Positions 17,204 through 25,427 of a stretch of 56,892 nucleotides of DNA are shown in pieces. The DNA is from a bacterium (GTDB taxonomy: Bacteria > Bacillota > Clostridia > Oscillospirales > Oscillospiraceae). Position 1 is the first letter of the stretch. The number at the start of each line of letters is the position of its first letter. Below the pieces are notes generated by a model that worked only from the letters and a program-made list of their open reading frames with translations, ran no database searches and was not told where the DNA came from. Location of the stretch: contig JAHYYS010000004.1 of NCBI GenBank assembly GCA_019424865.1, forward strand, positions 1 to 56,892, read 5' to 3'. A program made the translations under genes and the position numbers.

Positions 17204-17326
17204 TTATGTAGCAATGGGATGCGGATTCTGCACCGTTAGCACGCGGCTATTCGTCCTGCCGACAACTCCCCATTCGGCTGGCACTGGATATCTGGTATCA
17301 TCACGCGCAGAATCCTACTCTGCTCT
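17204..17326 (-). promoter_or_regulatory. THF riboswitch (folT leader)
   Basis: The minus strand from 17326 to 17210 has the conserved THF-I aptamer elements in order: GAGTAGGATTC, GCGCGTGATG, GTGCCAGCCGAATGGGGAG, GTCGGCAGGACGAA, and GGTGCAGAATCCGCATCCC. The outer stem closes with AGCA/TGCT. GCTACATAA (17204-17212) overlaps the end of that stem and is a nine-base perfect complement of the terminator's 5' arm. Ligand binding would therefore close the aptamer, remove the antiterminator and stop transcription. Recognised by eye; a covariance-model search would confirm. Confidence 0.87.
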
Positions 17327-17338
17327 GAAAGCGGCCAT

Positions 17339-17367
17339 AGTATACCATAAAAATACATGTGCCGCAA
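17339..17367 (-). promoter_or_regulatory. promoter of the folT operon
   Basis: Minus-strand TTGCGG (17362-17367), a 17-base spacer, and TATACT (17339-17344) place the transcript start just upstream of the riboswitch aptamer. The stretch 17368-17499 shows nothing else convincing. Confidence 0.7.
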
Positions 17368-17499
17368 GCAAAAAAGTAATTTGAATTGTCATATAAGACA
17401 AATTTTATTAAGCGCCGCCCGGCAGATGCTTTTGCAATCAGGCGTCTGACAAAATACGCCCCGCCGGCGGGCGCACGCCTCCGCGGAAGGGCTTTTCCC

Positions 17500-17536
17500 A
17501 AAAAGGAACGGCCCCCGCCTGAAGAGCGGAGGCCGT
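17500..17536 (-). terminator. terminator of gap
   Basis: On the minus strand ACGGCCTCCGC (17526-17536) pairs with GCGGGGGCCGT (17508-17518), allowing one wobble, and is followed by TCCTTTTTGGG. It lies 25 bases past the gap stop. Confidence 0.85.
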
Positions 17537-17560
17537 CTGGATTTTGGCTTTTTCAGCAGC

Positions 17561-18571
17561 TTACTTGTGATCCACAGAGTACATGTGCTTGATCAACTCC
17601 AGCACCTTGTTGGAGTAGCCGATCTCGTTGTCGTACCAGGACACGACCTTCACGAAGGTGTCGGTCAAGGCGATGCCGGCGTCGGCGTCGAAGATGGAGG
17701 TGCGGGTGTCGCCCAGGAAGTCGGAGGACACAACGGCCTCGTCGGTGTAGCCCAGGATGCCCTTCAGCTCGCCCTCGGAGGCGGCCTTCATGGCGGCGCA
17801 GATCTCCTCGTACTTGGCGGGCTTCTCCAGGTTGACGGTCAGGTCAACAACGGACACGTCCAGGGTGGGAACACGCATGGACATACCGGTCAGCTTGCCG
17901 TTCAGCTCGGGGATAACCTTGCCCACGGCCTTGGCGGCGCCGGTGGAGGAGGGGATGATGTTGCCGGAGGCAGCGCGGCCGCCGCGCCAGTCCTTCATGG
18001 ACACACCGTCCACGGTCTTCTGGGTGGCAGTGGTGGAGTGCACGGTGGTCATCAGGCCCTCGGTGATGCCCCAGTTGTCATTGAGCACCTTGGCGATGGG
18101 AGCCAGGCAGTTGGTGGTGCAGGAGGCGTTGGAGACAAAGTCCATGTCGGAGGTGTACTTGTCCTGGTTGACGCCCATCACGAACATGGGGGTGTCGTCC
18201 TTGGAGGGGGCGGACATAACGACCTTCTTGGCGCCGGCCTTCAGGTGAGCCTGAGCCTTCTCCTTGGTCAGGAACAGGCCGGTGGACTCCACCACATACT
18301 CCGCGCCCAGCTGGCCCCAGGGAATGTTGGCCGGGTCACGCTCGGCATAGACCGGGATGGACTTGCCGTTGACCACGATGCCCTTGTCGTCGCTGCTCAC
18401 CTCGCCGGCGAACTGGCCGTGCATAGTATCATACTTCAGCATATAAGCCAGATAGTCGGCGGGGCACAGGTCGTTGATGCCAACGATCTCGATCTCGGGG
18501 TGGTTCAGGCTGGCGCGGAACACCATGCGGCCGATCCGGCCAAACCCATTGATGCCAACTTTGATGCTCAT
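17561..18571 (-). CDS. gap: glyceraldehyde-3-phosphate dehydrogenase, type I
   Basis: This glycolytic enzyme oxidises glyceraldehyde-3-phosphate with NAD and phosphate. The start at 18571 (MSIKVGINGFGRIGRMVFR) has AAGGAGAG upstream and gives 336 residues; an in-frame ATG further upstream would add an A/T-rich, Lys-rich stretch that is promoter DNA. The NAD fold motif INGFGRIGR, the catalytic SNASCTTNCLAP (Cys near residue 150), the conserved STTATQKTVDG and WYDNEIGYSNKVLEL are all present. It is monocistronic, with its own promoter and terminator. Confidence 0.97.
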   Translation of the reverse strand: MSIKVGINGFGRIGRMVFRASLNHPEIEIVGINDLCPADYLAYMLKYDTMHGQFAGEVSSDDKGIVVNGKSIPVYAERDPANIPWGQLGAEYVVESTGLFLTKEKAQAHLKAGAKKVVMSAPSKDDTPMFVMGVNQDKYTSDMDFVSNASCTTNCLAPIAKVLNDNWGITEGLMTTVHSTTATQKTVDGVSMKDWRGGRAASGNIIPSSTGAAKAVGKVIPELNGKLTGMSMRVPTLDVSVVDLTVNLEKPAKYEEICAAMKAASEGELKGILGYTDEAVVSSDFLGDTRTSIFDADAGIALTDTFVKVVSWYDNEIGYSNKVLELIKHMYSVDHK

Positions 18572-18629
18572 ATTGAACTCTCCTTCTTCCATAAAATACG
18601 GCTGGAAACTGTGGTTGTATACGGCTTTT

Positions 18630-18635
18630 ATTATA
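18630..18635 (-). promoter_or_regulatory. -10 box of the gap promoter
   Basis: Minus-strand TATAAT follows a long purine tract (AAAAAAAGAAAAAAAAGGG), 59 bases before the gap ATG. No good -35 hexamer is visible; the A-tract may act as an UP-like element. The rest of 18572-18818 is A/T-rich with no other feature seen. Confidence 0.6.
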
Positions 18636-18818
18636 CCCTTTTTTTTCTTTTTTTGATAGTGTATTTTTATATAGATTTGGAAATTTTTTTCCTGAAAAAT
18701 TAGCCATACAGCAAGGAAATTCTGCACTCAGCGAAAGTTTTCCCACCTTTCCGCTCTTTCCCCTGTTCCTGCCCGAAATTTTTTCCGTCCCACCGTTCGA
18801 CAATTTTCGTTCCTGCTA

Positions 18819-18847
18819 TTGAGCGGGCTGGGAATTTTTGATATACT
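18819..18847 (+). promoter_or_regulatory. promoter of the histidine-kinase-like gene
   Basis: TTGAGC (18819-18824), a 17-base spacer and TATACT (18842-18847) lie 96 bases before the ATG at 18944. Confidence 0.72.
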
Positions 18848-18943
18848 GGGCTTTGTTATGGCGCTCCGGTATCCAACACAAGATAACGGCGCCAAATTTT
18901 CAATCTGTCAATCAGTGCCGGGATTCCCCGGCCGGAGGGACTT

Positions 18944-19990
18944 ATGCGCGAGATAAACCGCCTGCTCTGGGACAGCTTCCCGGAGGGGCTTATTCAGGTC
19001 AGCGGGGGCCTGGTGGCCGACTGCAATCCCATGGCCCGGCATTATCTGCCCCAGCTCCAGCCCGGCGCCCCCCTGCCCGACTGTCTGGCCCTGCCCGCCT
19101 CCTCGCCGTCGGGGGCGGGTATCTTTTCCACCCAGCTGAGCTGCTATACCTTCAGCCGCACCGTCTCAGCGTCGGAGCAGCTGATTTTATTCCGCCCCGC
19201 CCCCCAGTCCGCCCTCACGGATCTGCAGCTGGACGGCGCTCTGCGGCAGATGCGGGCCTTTTTAGGGGAGCTGATGGGGCAGATCGCCCCCCAGACCGGC
19301 GGGGAGCGCCGCCCGCTGGACGGCACCGGGCTGAGCAAGAGCTTTCACCGGATGTTCCGGCTGGTCAGCAATCTGGACTATATGCGCGCCAGCGCCGCGC
19401 AGGAGGGGGTCCCCTTCCGCCCGGTGACCATGGACCTGGCCGGGCTGTGCCGCCAGCTGGCCCAGGACGCCGGCGGCCTGCTGGCCCGCACCGGAACCCA
19501 GCTTGCCTACGAGAGCGACACCCTCTCTGTGTTGATCTCCGGCGATCCCCAGCTGCTCCAGAAGCTGCTTTTAGAGCTGATTTCCAACTCGGTCCGGGCC
19601 GCCCCGGGCGGCCGCATCGTGCTCCAGCTGCGCCGGCTGGGGAACCGCGCCCTGCTTGTCTGTTCCGACAGCGGCGCCCCGCTCGGGGAGCGGGAGCTGG
19701 CCTCCATGCTCCAGCAGGACAGCGACCAGAATCTGCCCCTGCCGGGGCAGGGCGCCGGCCTGGGGCTCCCCATTGCCCGGCATATCGTCTCCCTGCACCA
19801 GGGCACGCTGCTGGTGGAGTGGGGCGGCGGCGCCCCCTCCGTGCTGGTCTCCCTGCCCGCCGGCCGGCCAGAGCCCCGGGTGTCCGTCCAGACCCCGCCT
19901 CCCTGCCGGGACGGCGGCCTGTCCCCCCTGATGGTGGAGCTGTCCGACGTCCTCCCCGCCGAGCTGTTCGGTCTGGAGGGGCTGGACTGA
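18944..19990 (+). CDS. soluble sensor histidine kinase-like ATPase (orphan)
   Basis: The 348-residue protein has no membrane segment. An N-terminal part (residues 10-85) looks PAS-like (GLIQVSGGLVADCNPMA). A helical region (95-150) contains one possible phospho-acceptor, SKSFHRMFRLVSNL with His 135. A HATPase_c domain spans about 190-315: N-box ELISNSVRAAPGG, a degenerate G1 box SDSGAP, and a good G2 box GQGAGLGLPIARH. No response regulator lies beside it. It could be an orphan kinase, a phosphatase or an ATPase that has lost kinase activity. Function unknown. Confidence 0.72.
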   Translation: MREINRLLWDSFPEGLIQVSGGLVADCNPMARHYLPQLQPGAPLPDCLALPASSPSGAGIFSTQLSCYTFSRTVSASEQLILFRPAPQSALTDLQLDGALRQMRAFLGELMGQIAPQTGGERRPLDGTGLSKSFHRMFRLVSNLDYMRASAAQEGVPFRPVTMDLAGLCRQLAQDAGGLLARTGTQLAYESDTLSVLISGDPQLLQKLLLELISNSVRAAPGGRIVLQLRRLGNRALLVCSDSGAPLGERELASMLQQDSDQNLPLPGQGAGLGLPIARHIVSLHQGTLLVEWGGGAPSVLVSLPAGRPEPRVSVQTPPPCRDGGLSPLMVELSDVLPAELFGLEGLD

Positions 19991-20010
19991 TCCTGCCCCT
20001 GTGCGCACCA

Positions 20011-20049
20011 ACGCCCCCAAAGCCCCGCTGTTCCGGGCTTTGGGGGCGT
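20011..20049. terminator. bidirectional terminator between convergent genes
   Basis: A perfect 15-bp stem (20011-20025 with 20035-20049, nine-base loop) followed by AATTTGATT lies 20 bases past the kinase-like stop and 15 before the stop of the opposing GTPase gene. Confidence 0.7.
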
Positions 20050-20064
20050 AATTTGATTGTCCCG

Positions 20065-22752
20065 CTATCGTTTGCCGGGGGGCTCCCTCCCGCCGGAGGC
20101 GGGCGGTCCTTTTGGCTTTTTGGCCCCATCCCGCTTCTGGATGCTGGCCCGGCGGCCCAGCTTGTCCGTCTCCCGGCTGCGGCTGTTGTGCCGCTGAATC
20201 AGCTGGGCAATCTCCCCCTGGGCCTGCTCCACCTCCGCCTTAAAGGCCCGGGCGGACAGCCGCAGCGCCCCGTGTCCCAGGATGATCAGCTGCTCCAGCC
20301 CGTCCGAGGTGGCCACCCGCACCCGGTGCTCCCGGCTCAAATCGTAGGTGGCCTTTTCGATGTAGGAGTCGGCAGTTTCCGCCTCCTTGGTGTATACCAC
20401 ATAGACGTTGTGGATCTTTTCCACTGAGCCCGGGTTCCCCTTCACCTTGTAGGCGTCGAATACCAGAATCACCACGCACTTGCGATAGCCCTGATAGTTG
20501 GCCAGAATATCCAGCAGCATGGCCCGGGCGGCCGCCACATCTGTCCGGGCCACCGCCTCCAGCTCCTCCCAGGCGAAGATGATGTTGTACCCGTCCACCA
20601 GCAGGTACTCCGGCCCGGTCTTCTGCTCCCGGATGGAGTACTTCTCGCTCAACTCCGTGCGGGCCGGCTTCTTCTGGGGCTGAAAGGCCCGGCGCTCCAC
20701 CTTGCCGTAGGTGCGCTCGAAGAGGGCCTGGAGCTCCTTGTCCTGCTCCAGCGAGGGGCCCCGGCGCTCCATCTGTCCTCCGGCGGGGGCGGCGGGCTCC
20801 TCCTCCCCCTGCTCTTCCAGGCGCAGGCCGCTGTCCACGTGCATGTGCTCCCGCACCTGGTCCCAGGGGACATAGAATCCCCCGCCGTGCTGGCAGAACA
20901 CCGAACCGGTGGGGTTCTCCTCGTCCCGCTCCGGGTCATAGCCGATGGCGGCGGCCACCGCCTCCTGCTCCGCACAGGGCTCATACCCCCGCAGGGTGCA
21001 ATTCAGCTGCCCCCGCCCCCGGGTATAGGCGGTCACCTGCTGCCAGTAGTCCCCCATTTTGGCCACCGGGGCCCAGCCGGACAGAAGGGTCATGTCCCCC
21101 TCCGGCTCCGGGGTCTCCACCGTCCCGCCCATGGCCTGCAGGTCCGTCATGGCCCGGCCCACACACTCCGGCGGGACCCGCAGCCGGATATCATAGCAGG
21201 GCTCCAGCAAAATGGTCTCCGCCTGCATCAGCCCCTGGCGCACCGCCCGGTAGGTGGCCTGGCGGAAATCCCCGCCCTCGGTATGCTTCAGGTGGGCCCG
21301 GCCAGCCGCCAGGGTGATCTTGACATCGGTGAGGGGGGAGCCGGTGAGCACGCCGGGGTGCTCCCGCTCCAGCAGATGGGTCAGAATCAGCCGCTGCCAG
21401 TTCAGATCCAGCTGGTCGGTGGAGCACACCGAGTCCACCTGCACGCCGCTGCCCCGGGGCCCGGGCTCCAGCAGCAGGTGCACCTCGGCATAGTGGCGCA
21501 GGGGCTCGAAGTGGCCAATTCCCTCCACCGGGCCGGCGATGGTCTCCTTATAGACCACGCTGCCCGCCCCAAAGTCCGCCTCCAGGCCGAACCGGTCCAG
21601 CAGCAGCCGGCGGAGCACCTCCAGCTGCACCTGTCCCATCAGGCGCACATGGATCTCGCCCAGGTGCTTGTCCCAGGTCACCCGCAGCAGGGGGTCCTCC
21701 TCCTCCAGCTGGCGCAGCTTGGGCAGCACCGTATAGGGGTCTGTCCCCGCCGGCAGCAGCAGCTGATAGGTGAGCACCGGCTCCAGGCCGCTCTCCTCCC
21801 CCGCCGGCTCGGCCCCCAGCCCCTCTCCGGGGCGGGTTTGCGTCAGACCGGTGACGGCGCACACCGTCCCGGCCGGAGCCTCTGAAAGGGGCTGGAACCG
21901 CTCCCCGGAATACAGCCGCAGCTGGTCCGCCTTCTCCTGCCAGGCCGTCTCCCCGGCCCCGCCGGACAGCACGGCCTTGGCGCGCAGGCTGCCCCCGGTG
22001 ATCTTCATCCAGGTCAGGCGGGCTCCCTGGGGATCCCGGGAGATCTTGAACACCCGGGCGGCAAACGCCGCGGGGTAGCCGGGCTGGCGGGTATAGCGGT
22101 CCAGGCCGTCCAGAAAGCTGTCCACCCCGTCCAGCTTCAGCGCCGAGCCGAACCAGCAGGGGAACACCTTCCGCTTCCGGATCAGGTCCGCCGCCGTGTC
22201 CTCCTGCACCTCCCCGGTCTCCAGGAACTGCTCCAGGGCCTCCTCCGAGCACAGGGCCAGCCCCTCATTCCGGTGCTCCGCCGCTCCGAAATCCACGCAG
22301 CCGCCGTCCAGCTCCCGCTGCAGCTGCTCCAGCAGCGCCCCCCGGTCCGCCCCGGCCAGGTCCATCTTGTTGACAAACAGGAACACCGGGATGTGCCGCC
22401 GCTCCAGCAGCTTCCACAGGGTGCGGGTGTGGCTCTGCACCCCGTCGGTGCCGCTGATGACCAGAATGGCATAGTCCAGCACCTGCAGGGTGCGCTCCAT
22501 CTCGGCGGAGAAGTCCACGTGCCCCGGGGTATCCAGCAGATACAGCTGCGTCTCCCCCCGGGTGAGCACCGCCTGCTTGGCAAAAATCGTAATGCCCCGC
22601 TCCCGCTCCAGCCCATCGGTATCCAGGAACGCGTCCTTGTGGTCCACCCGGCCCAGCGTCCGCAGGGCCCCGCCCCGGTATAAAAGCCCTTCGGACAGGG
22701 TGGTCTTGCCCGCGTCCACGTGGGCCAGTATGCCGATGACAAGCCTTTTCAT
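20065..22752 (-). CDS. Tet(M)-like ribosomal GTPase fused to a YacP/Rae1-type NYN nuclease
   Basis: The start at 22752 (MKRLVIGILAHVDAGKTTLSEG) gives 895 residues. Residues 1 to about 640 are an EF-G-like translation GTPase of the ribosomal-protection type: G1 AHVDAGKT (10-17), G2 RGIT, G3 DTPGH (74-78), G4 NKMD (128-131), then EF-G domains with GRAMTDLQAMGGT and a domain-IV-like end. After a charged linker, residues 715-860 form a NYN/YacP domain with its acidic sites VDGYNIIF, VFDAYK, ETADSYIEKA and VATSDGLEQ. YacP of Bacillus (Rae1) cleaves mRNA in the ribosomal A site, so the fusion would join A-site binding to A-site cleavage. Tetracycline resistance should not be assumed. Confidence 0.88.
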   Translation of the reverse strand: MKRLVIGILAHVDAGKTTLSEGLLYRGGALRTLGRVDHKDAFLDTDGLERERGITIFAKQAVLTRGETQLYLLDTPGHVDFSAEMERTLQVLDYAILVISGTDGVQSHTRTLWKLLERRHIPVFLFVNKMDLAGADRGALLEQLQRELDGGCVDFGAAEHRNEGLALCSEEALEQFLETGEVQEDTAADLIRKRKVFPCWFGSALKLDGVDSFLDGLDRYTRQPGYPAAFAARVFKISRDPQGARLTWMKITGGSLRAKAVLSGGAGETAWQEKADQLRLYSGERFQPLSEAPAGTVCAVTGLTQTRPGEGLGAEPAGEESGLEPVLTYQLLLPAGTDPYTVLPKLRQLEEEDPLLRVTWDKHLGEIHVRLMGQVQLEVLRRLLLDRFGLEADFGAGSVVYKETIAGPVEGIGHFEPLRHYAEVHLLLEPGPRGSGVQVDSVCSTDQLDLNWQRLILTHLLEREHPGVLTGSPLTDVKITLAAGRAHLKHTEGGDFRQATYRAVRQGLMQAETILLEPCYDIRLRVPPECVGRAMTDLQAMGGTVETPEPEGDMTLLSGWAPVAKMGDYWQQVTAYTRGRGQLNCTLRGYEPCAEQEAVAAAIGYDPERDEENPTGSVFCQHGGGFYVPWDQVREHMHVDSGLRLEEQGEEEPAAPAGGQMERRGPSLEQDKELQALFERTYGKVERRAFQPQKKPARTELSEKYSIREQKTGPEYLLVDGYNIIFAWEELEAVARTDVAAARAMLLDILANYQGYRKCVVILVFDAYKVKGNPGSVEKIHNVYVVYTKEAETADSYIEKATYDLSREHRVRVATSDGLEQLIILGHGALRLSARAFKAEVEQAQGEIAQLIQRHNSRSRETDKLGRRASIQKRDGAKKPKGPPASGGREPPGKR

Positions 22753-22817
22753 AGTTCCGCCCGCTCCCTTGCTTTTCTTCGCTCCCAAACCCGGCGCCGG
22801 GTCCATTTTTCTTTTTC

Positions 22818-22846
22818 AGCATACAATCCCCGCCCTGCTCTGTCAA
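22818..22846 (-). promoter_or_regulatory. promoter of the GTPase-NYN gene
   Basis: Minus-strand TTGACA (22841-22846), a 17-base spacer and TATGCT (22818-22823), 65 bases before the ATG at 22752. No leader peptide or riboswitch is evident between them. Confidence 0.78.
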
Positions 22847-22896
22847 GGCCGGTCCAAGGCGCCCGCTGCCTTTTCTGCCCCGCCCGCCTGTTTGGG

Positions 22897-22925
22897 TGGA
22901 CATTTTCCCCCGAATGCGGTATACT
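22897..22925 (+). promoter_or_regulatory. promoter of the CmpB-type membrane protein gene
   Basis: TGGACA (22897-22902), a 17-base spacer and TATACT (22920-22925), about 52 bases before the GTG start and divergent from the GTPase promoter. Confidence 0.72.
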
Positions 22926-22977
22926 AATGTGTCCACGCCAGCTGTCCCGTCCCTGCTTTTCGGAGAGGAGCCTGTTT

Positions 22978-23856
22978 GTGTATTATCTTCTGTGGTTCTT
23001 TTTTATCTATGCCTTCCTGGGCTGGTGCACCGAGGTCTGCTTCGTAGCCCTGAAAACCGGAACATTCGTCAACCGGGGCTTTCTCAACGGGCCGGTGTGT
23101 CCTATCTACGGCTTTGGAGCGCTGGTTGTCCTCACTGCTCTGGAGCCTTTGCGTGATCACCTGCTCCTGCTGTTTCTGGGGTCCATGGCGCTCACGTCCC
23201 TGCTGGAATACCTCACCGGTCTTCTGCTGGAAAAGCTCTTTTACCAGCGGTGGTGGGATTACTCTGACGAGCCCTTCAATCTGGGGGGCTATATCTGCCT
23301 GCGCTTCTCCGTGGGATGGGGGCTGGCCTGCCTGTTTGCGGTGAAAATTCTTCACCCCTCCGTGCTGCTGCTCATCGGCTTCATCCCCCGCACCCTGGGC
23401 TGGGTGCTGCTGGCCCTGTTCGGCGCCAGTATGGCGGCGGATCTGACGGCCACGGTGCGCACCATCGCCAAAATCAACCGCAGGCTGGGCCAGATTGACG
23501 AGCTGGCCGCCAAAATCCGCTCCGCCTCCAACGATCTGGGGGAAAATCTGGCTGACCGGGTGCTGGATGCCGCGGAAAAGGGAGCCGACCTGCGGGAGGT
23601 ACTGGACGGCTGGGCCGACGACATGGCCCAGCGCCGGGACGAGCTGGACCAGCTGAAGGACGATCTGAGCCAGCGCAGCGCGGCCGCCCGCTCCGCGCTC
23701 CACGGCCAGCTGGAGGAGTGGAAAAACAGCCTCCAGACCCTGCTGGACAAGGAGGCCTTCGGGCAGCGGCGTCTGCTGCGCGCCTTCCCCAAGATGCGCT
23801 CCACCGACCACAAAAGCGCTTTGGAGCGGCTGCGCCGCAGAATGGAGCGCAGGTAA
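22978..23856 (+). CDS. CmpB-type putative ABC-transporter permease membrane protein with coiled-coil tail
   Basis: The GTG at 22978 follows GGAGAGGAG by seven bases and opens exactly at the first membrane helix (YYLLWFFFIYAFLGWCTEV). The 292-residue protein matches the putative ABC-transporter permease family PF06541. It has about five hydrophobic segments in residues 1-155 with GFLNGPVCPIYGFGAL and an RWWDYSDEPFNLGGYICLRFS signature. A long charged helical tail (about 160-290) is probably coiled coil (DELAAKIRSASNDL and similar). No ATPase partner is adjacent. Function unknown. Confidence 0.8.
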   Translation: MYYLLWFFFIYAFLGWCTEVCFVALKTGTFVNRGFLNGPVCPIYGFGALVVLTALEPLRDHLLLLFLGSMALTSLLEYLTGLLLEKLFYQRWWDYSDEPFNLGGYICLRFSVGWGLACLFAVKILHPSVLLLIGFIPRTLGWVLLALFGASMAADLTATVRTIAKINRRLGQIDELAAKIRSASNDLGENLADRVLDAAEKGADLREVLDGWADDMAQRRDELDQLKDDLSQRSAAARSALHGQLEEWKNSLQTLLDKEAFGQRRLLRAFPKMRSTDHKSALERLRRRMERR

Positions 23857-23936
23857 GCTTTTTTGAGAAAACCCTTTGCAATTTTGGTTATAACGTGATA
23901 GCATATTGATAATGATACAAAAAAGGAGGCTCCGCT

Positions 23937-24479
23937 ATGGATGAACTGCTGGATCTGAAATCCCGCATGGAGCAGGAGCGCCCCGCAGCGTGGGAGAACC
24001 TGCCCGATATCGCTTTGTACATGGACCAGTTGATCTCCTACATGCCCCGGCAGCTGATTCACTTTGACGAAAACGAGGCACTGACCTCCGCCATGGTCAA
24101 CAACTACATCAAGGACGGCCTGGTCCCCCGGGCCGACGGCAAGCGGTACGGCCCCATCCACCTGGGTTATCTCACTGCGGTGTCGGCGCTGAAAAAGGTG
24201 CTGTCCGTCCGGGACATCGGCATCCTGCTCTCCGCCGGCCAGTCCACCGGGAAACCTCCCCAGGAGCTGTATGACTATTTCTGCCGGACCCTGGATCGGG
24301 CTTTGTCCGACACTGCCGGCACAATTGACGCCCATGCCCAGCAGACGGATCTTCCCCGTATCGCCCTGGACCTGGCCCTGCGCAGCTATGCCTGTCAGCT
24401 GGCCTGTGCCCGCATTCTGGATATCCTTCAGCCGTCCCAGCATGAGGCCCGCAAGCCCCGCCGGGGCAAGGAGCCCTAA
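23937..24479 (+). CDS. DUF1836 domain protein
   Basis: The 180-residue soluble protein has the DUF1836 pattern: LPDIALYMDQLISYM, then LTSAMVNNYIKDGLVPRADGKRYGPIHLGYLTAVSALKKVLSVRDIGILL. The latter resembles a MerR-like helix-turn-helix with a wing (residues 55-85). Its place before degV and prmA with short gaps (34 and 35 bases) suggests one transcript. A DNA-binding role is plausible but unproven. The ribosome site AAAGGAGG is strong. Confidence 0.8.
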   Translation: MDELLDLKSRMEQERPAAWENLPDIALYMDQLISYMPRQLIHFDENEALTSAMVNNYIKDGLVPRADGKRYGPIHLGYLTAVSALKKVLSVRDIGILLSAGQSTGKPPQELYDYFCRTLDRALSDTAGTIDAHAQQTDLPRIALDLALRSYACQLACARILDILQPSQHEARKPRRGKEP

Positions 24480-24513
24480 ATTCCATGAATCATAAAGAAG
24501 AGGAGTGACCGCT

Positions 24514-25392
24514 ATGTCTATGTCCGATTTCGTTATCCTGACAGATTCCTCCGCCGATCTGGGGGCCGATCTGGTCCAGCAGCTGGACGTGCGTGTTCTG
24601 CCCCTGAGCTTCACCATTCAGGACCATGTATATCACAACTACCCCGACAACCGGGAGATGGAGCCCCATGCCTTTTATGAGATGCTCCGTGCCGGCGAGG
24701 TGGCCACCACCTCCGCCGTCAATGTGGCCCAGTACACCGAGGCGCTGGAGCCCCTGCTGCAGGAGGGGCGCGACGTCCTGGTGCTGGCCTTCTCCTCCGG
24801 CCTGTCCGCCACATACAGCTCCTCTGTAATTGCCGTGGAGGATCTCCGGGAAAAATACCCGGATCGAAAGCTGTACACCGTGGATACTCTGTGTGCCTCT
24901 CTGGGGCAGGGGCTGCTTGTTTATCTGGCCGCCCAGCAGCGCGCCCAGGGCAAGTCCATCGAGGAGGTTCGGGACTGGGCAGAGGCCAACAAGCTGAAGC
25001 TGTGCCACCAGTTCACGGTGGATGACCTGCACTTCCTCAAGCGGGGCGGCCGCATCTCCGCCACCACCGCCGTGGTGGGCTCCATGCTGAAGATCAAGCC
25101 GGTGCTCCATGTGGACAACGAGGGGCGCCTGATCAACATCGGCAAGGCCCGGGGCCGCGCCGCCTCGCTCAAGGCGCTGGTGGACAAGATGGAGCAGACC
25201 GCCATCGACCCCGGCGATCAGACCGTCTTTATCAGCCACGGCGACTGTCTGGAGGACGCCCAGATGGTGGCCCAGATGGTCAGGGACCGCTTCGGCGTCA
25301 AGGACGTGTATCTCAACTACGTGGGCCCCGTCATCGGCGCCCACTCCGGCCCGGGCACGCTGGCTTTGTTCTATGTGGGCATTGAGCGGTGA
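24514..25392 (+). CDS. DegV family fatty-acid-binding protein
   Basis: DegV/FakB proteins bind fatty acids and present them to the kinase FakA. The ATG at 24514 with GAGGAG just upstream is chosen over an earlier GTG that overlaps that ribosome site. The 292-residue protein shows the family signatures FVILTDSSADLGADL, ATTSAVNVAQYTEAL, VLAFSSGLSATYSSS with the lipid-head-binding serines, and the C-terminal GPVIGAHSGPGTLALFYVG. No FakA kinase is in the window. A link to lipid uptake fits the fab operon on the same contig but is not direct evidence. Confidence 0.9.
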   Translation: MSMSDFVILTDSSADLGADLVQQLDVRVLPLSFTIQDHVYHNYPDNREMEPHAFYEMLRAGEVATTSAVNVAQYTEALEPLLQEGRDVLVLAFSSGLSATYSSSVIAVEDLREKYPDRKLYTVDTLCASLGQGLLVYLAAQQRAQGKSIEEVRDWAEANKLKLCHQFTVDDLHFLKRGGRISATTAVVGSMLKIKPVLHVDNEGRLINIGKARGRAASLKALVDKMEQTAIDPGDQTVFISHGDCLEDAQMVAQMVRDRFGVKDVYLNYVGPVIGAHSGPGTLALFYVGIER

Positions 25393-25427
25393 GCCGCGCC
25401 CGGTTTTATCAAGGAGGAAAGAACACC

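Noticed and set aside
20065..22752. Calling this gene a tetracycline resistance determinant
   Set aside because: The GTPase is only Tet(M)-like and fused to a nuclease; resistance is not shown by the sequence.
23877..23930. A promoter before the DUF1836 gene (TTGCAA / TTGGTT with A/T-rich boxes)
   Set aside because: No pair of boxes has both acceptable match and spacing; a promoter there is plausible but cannot be placed.
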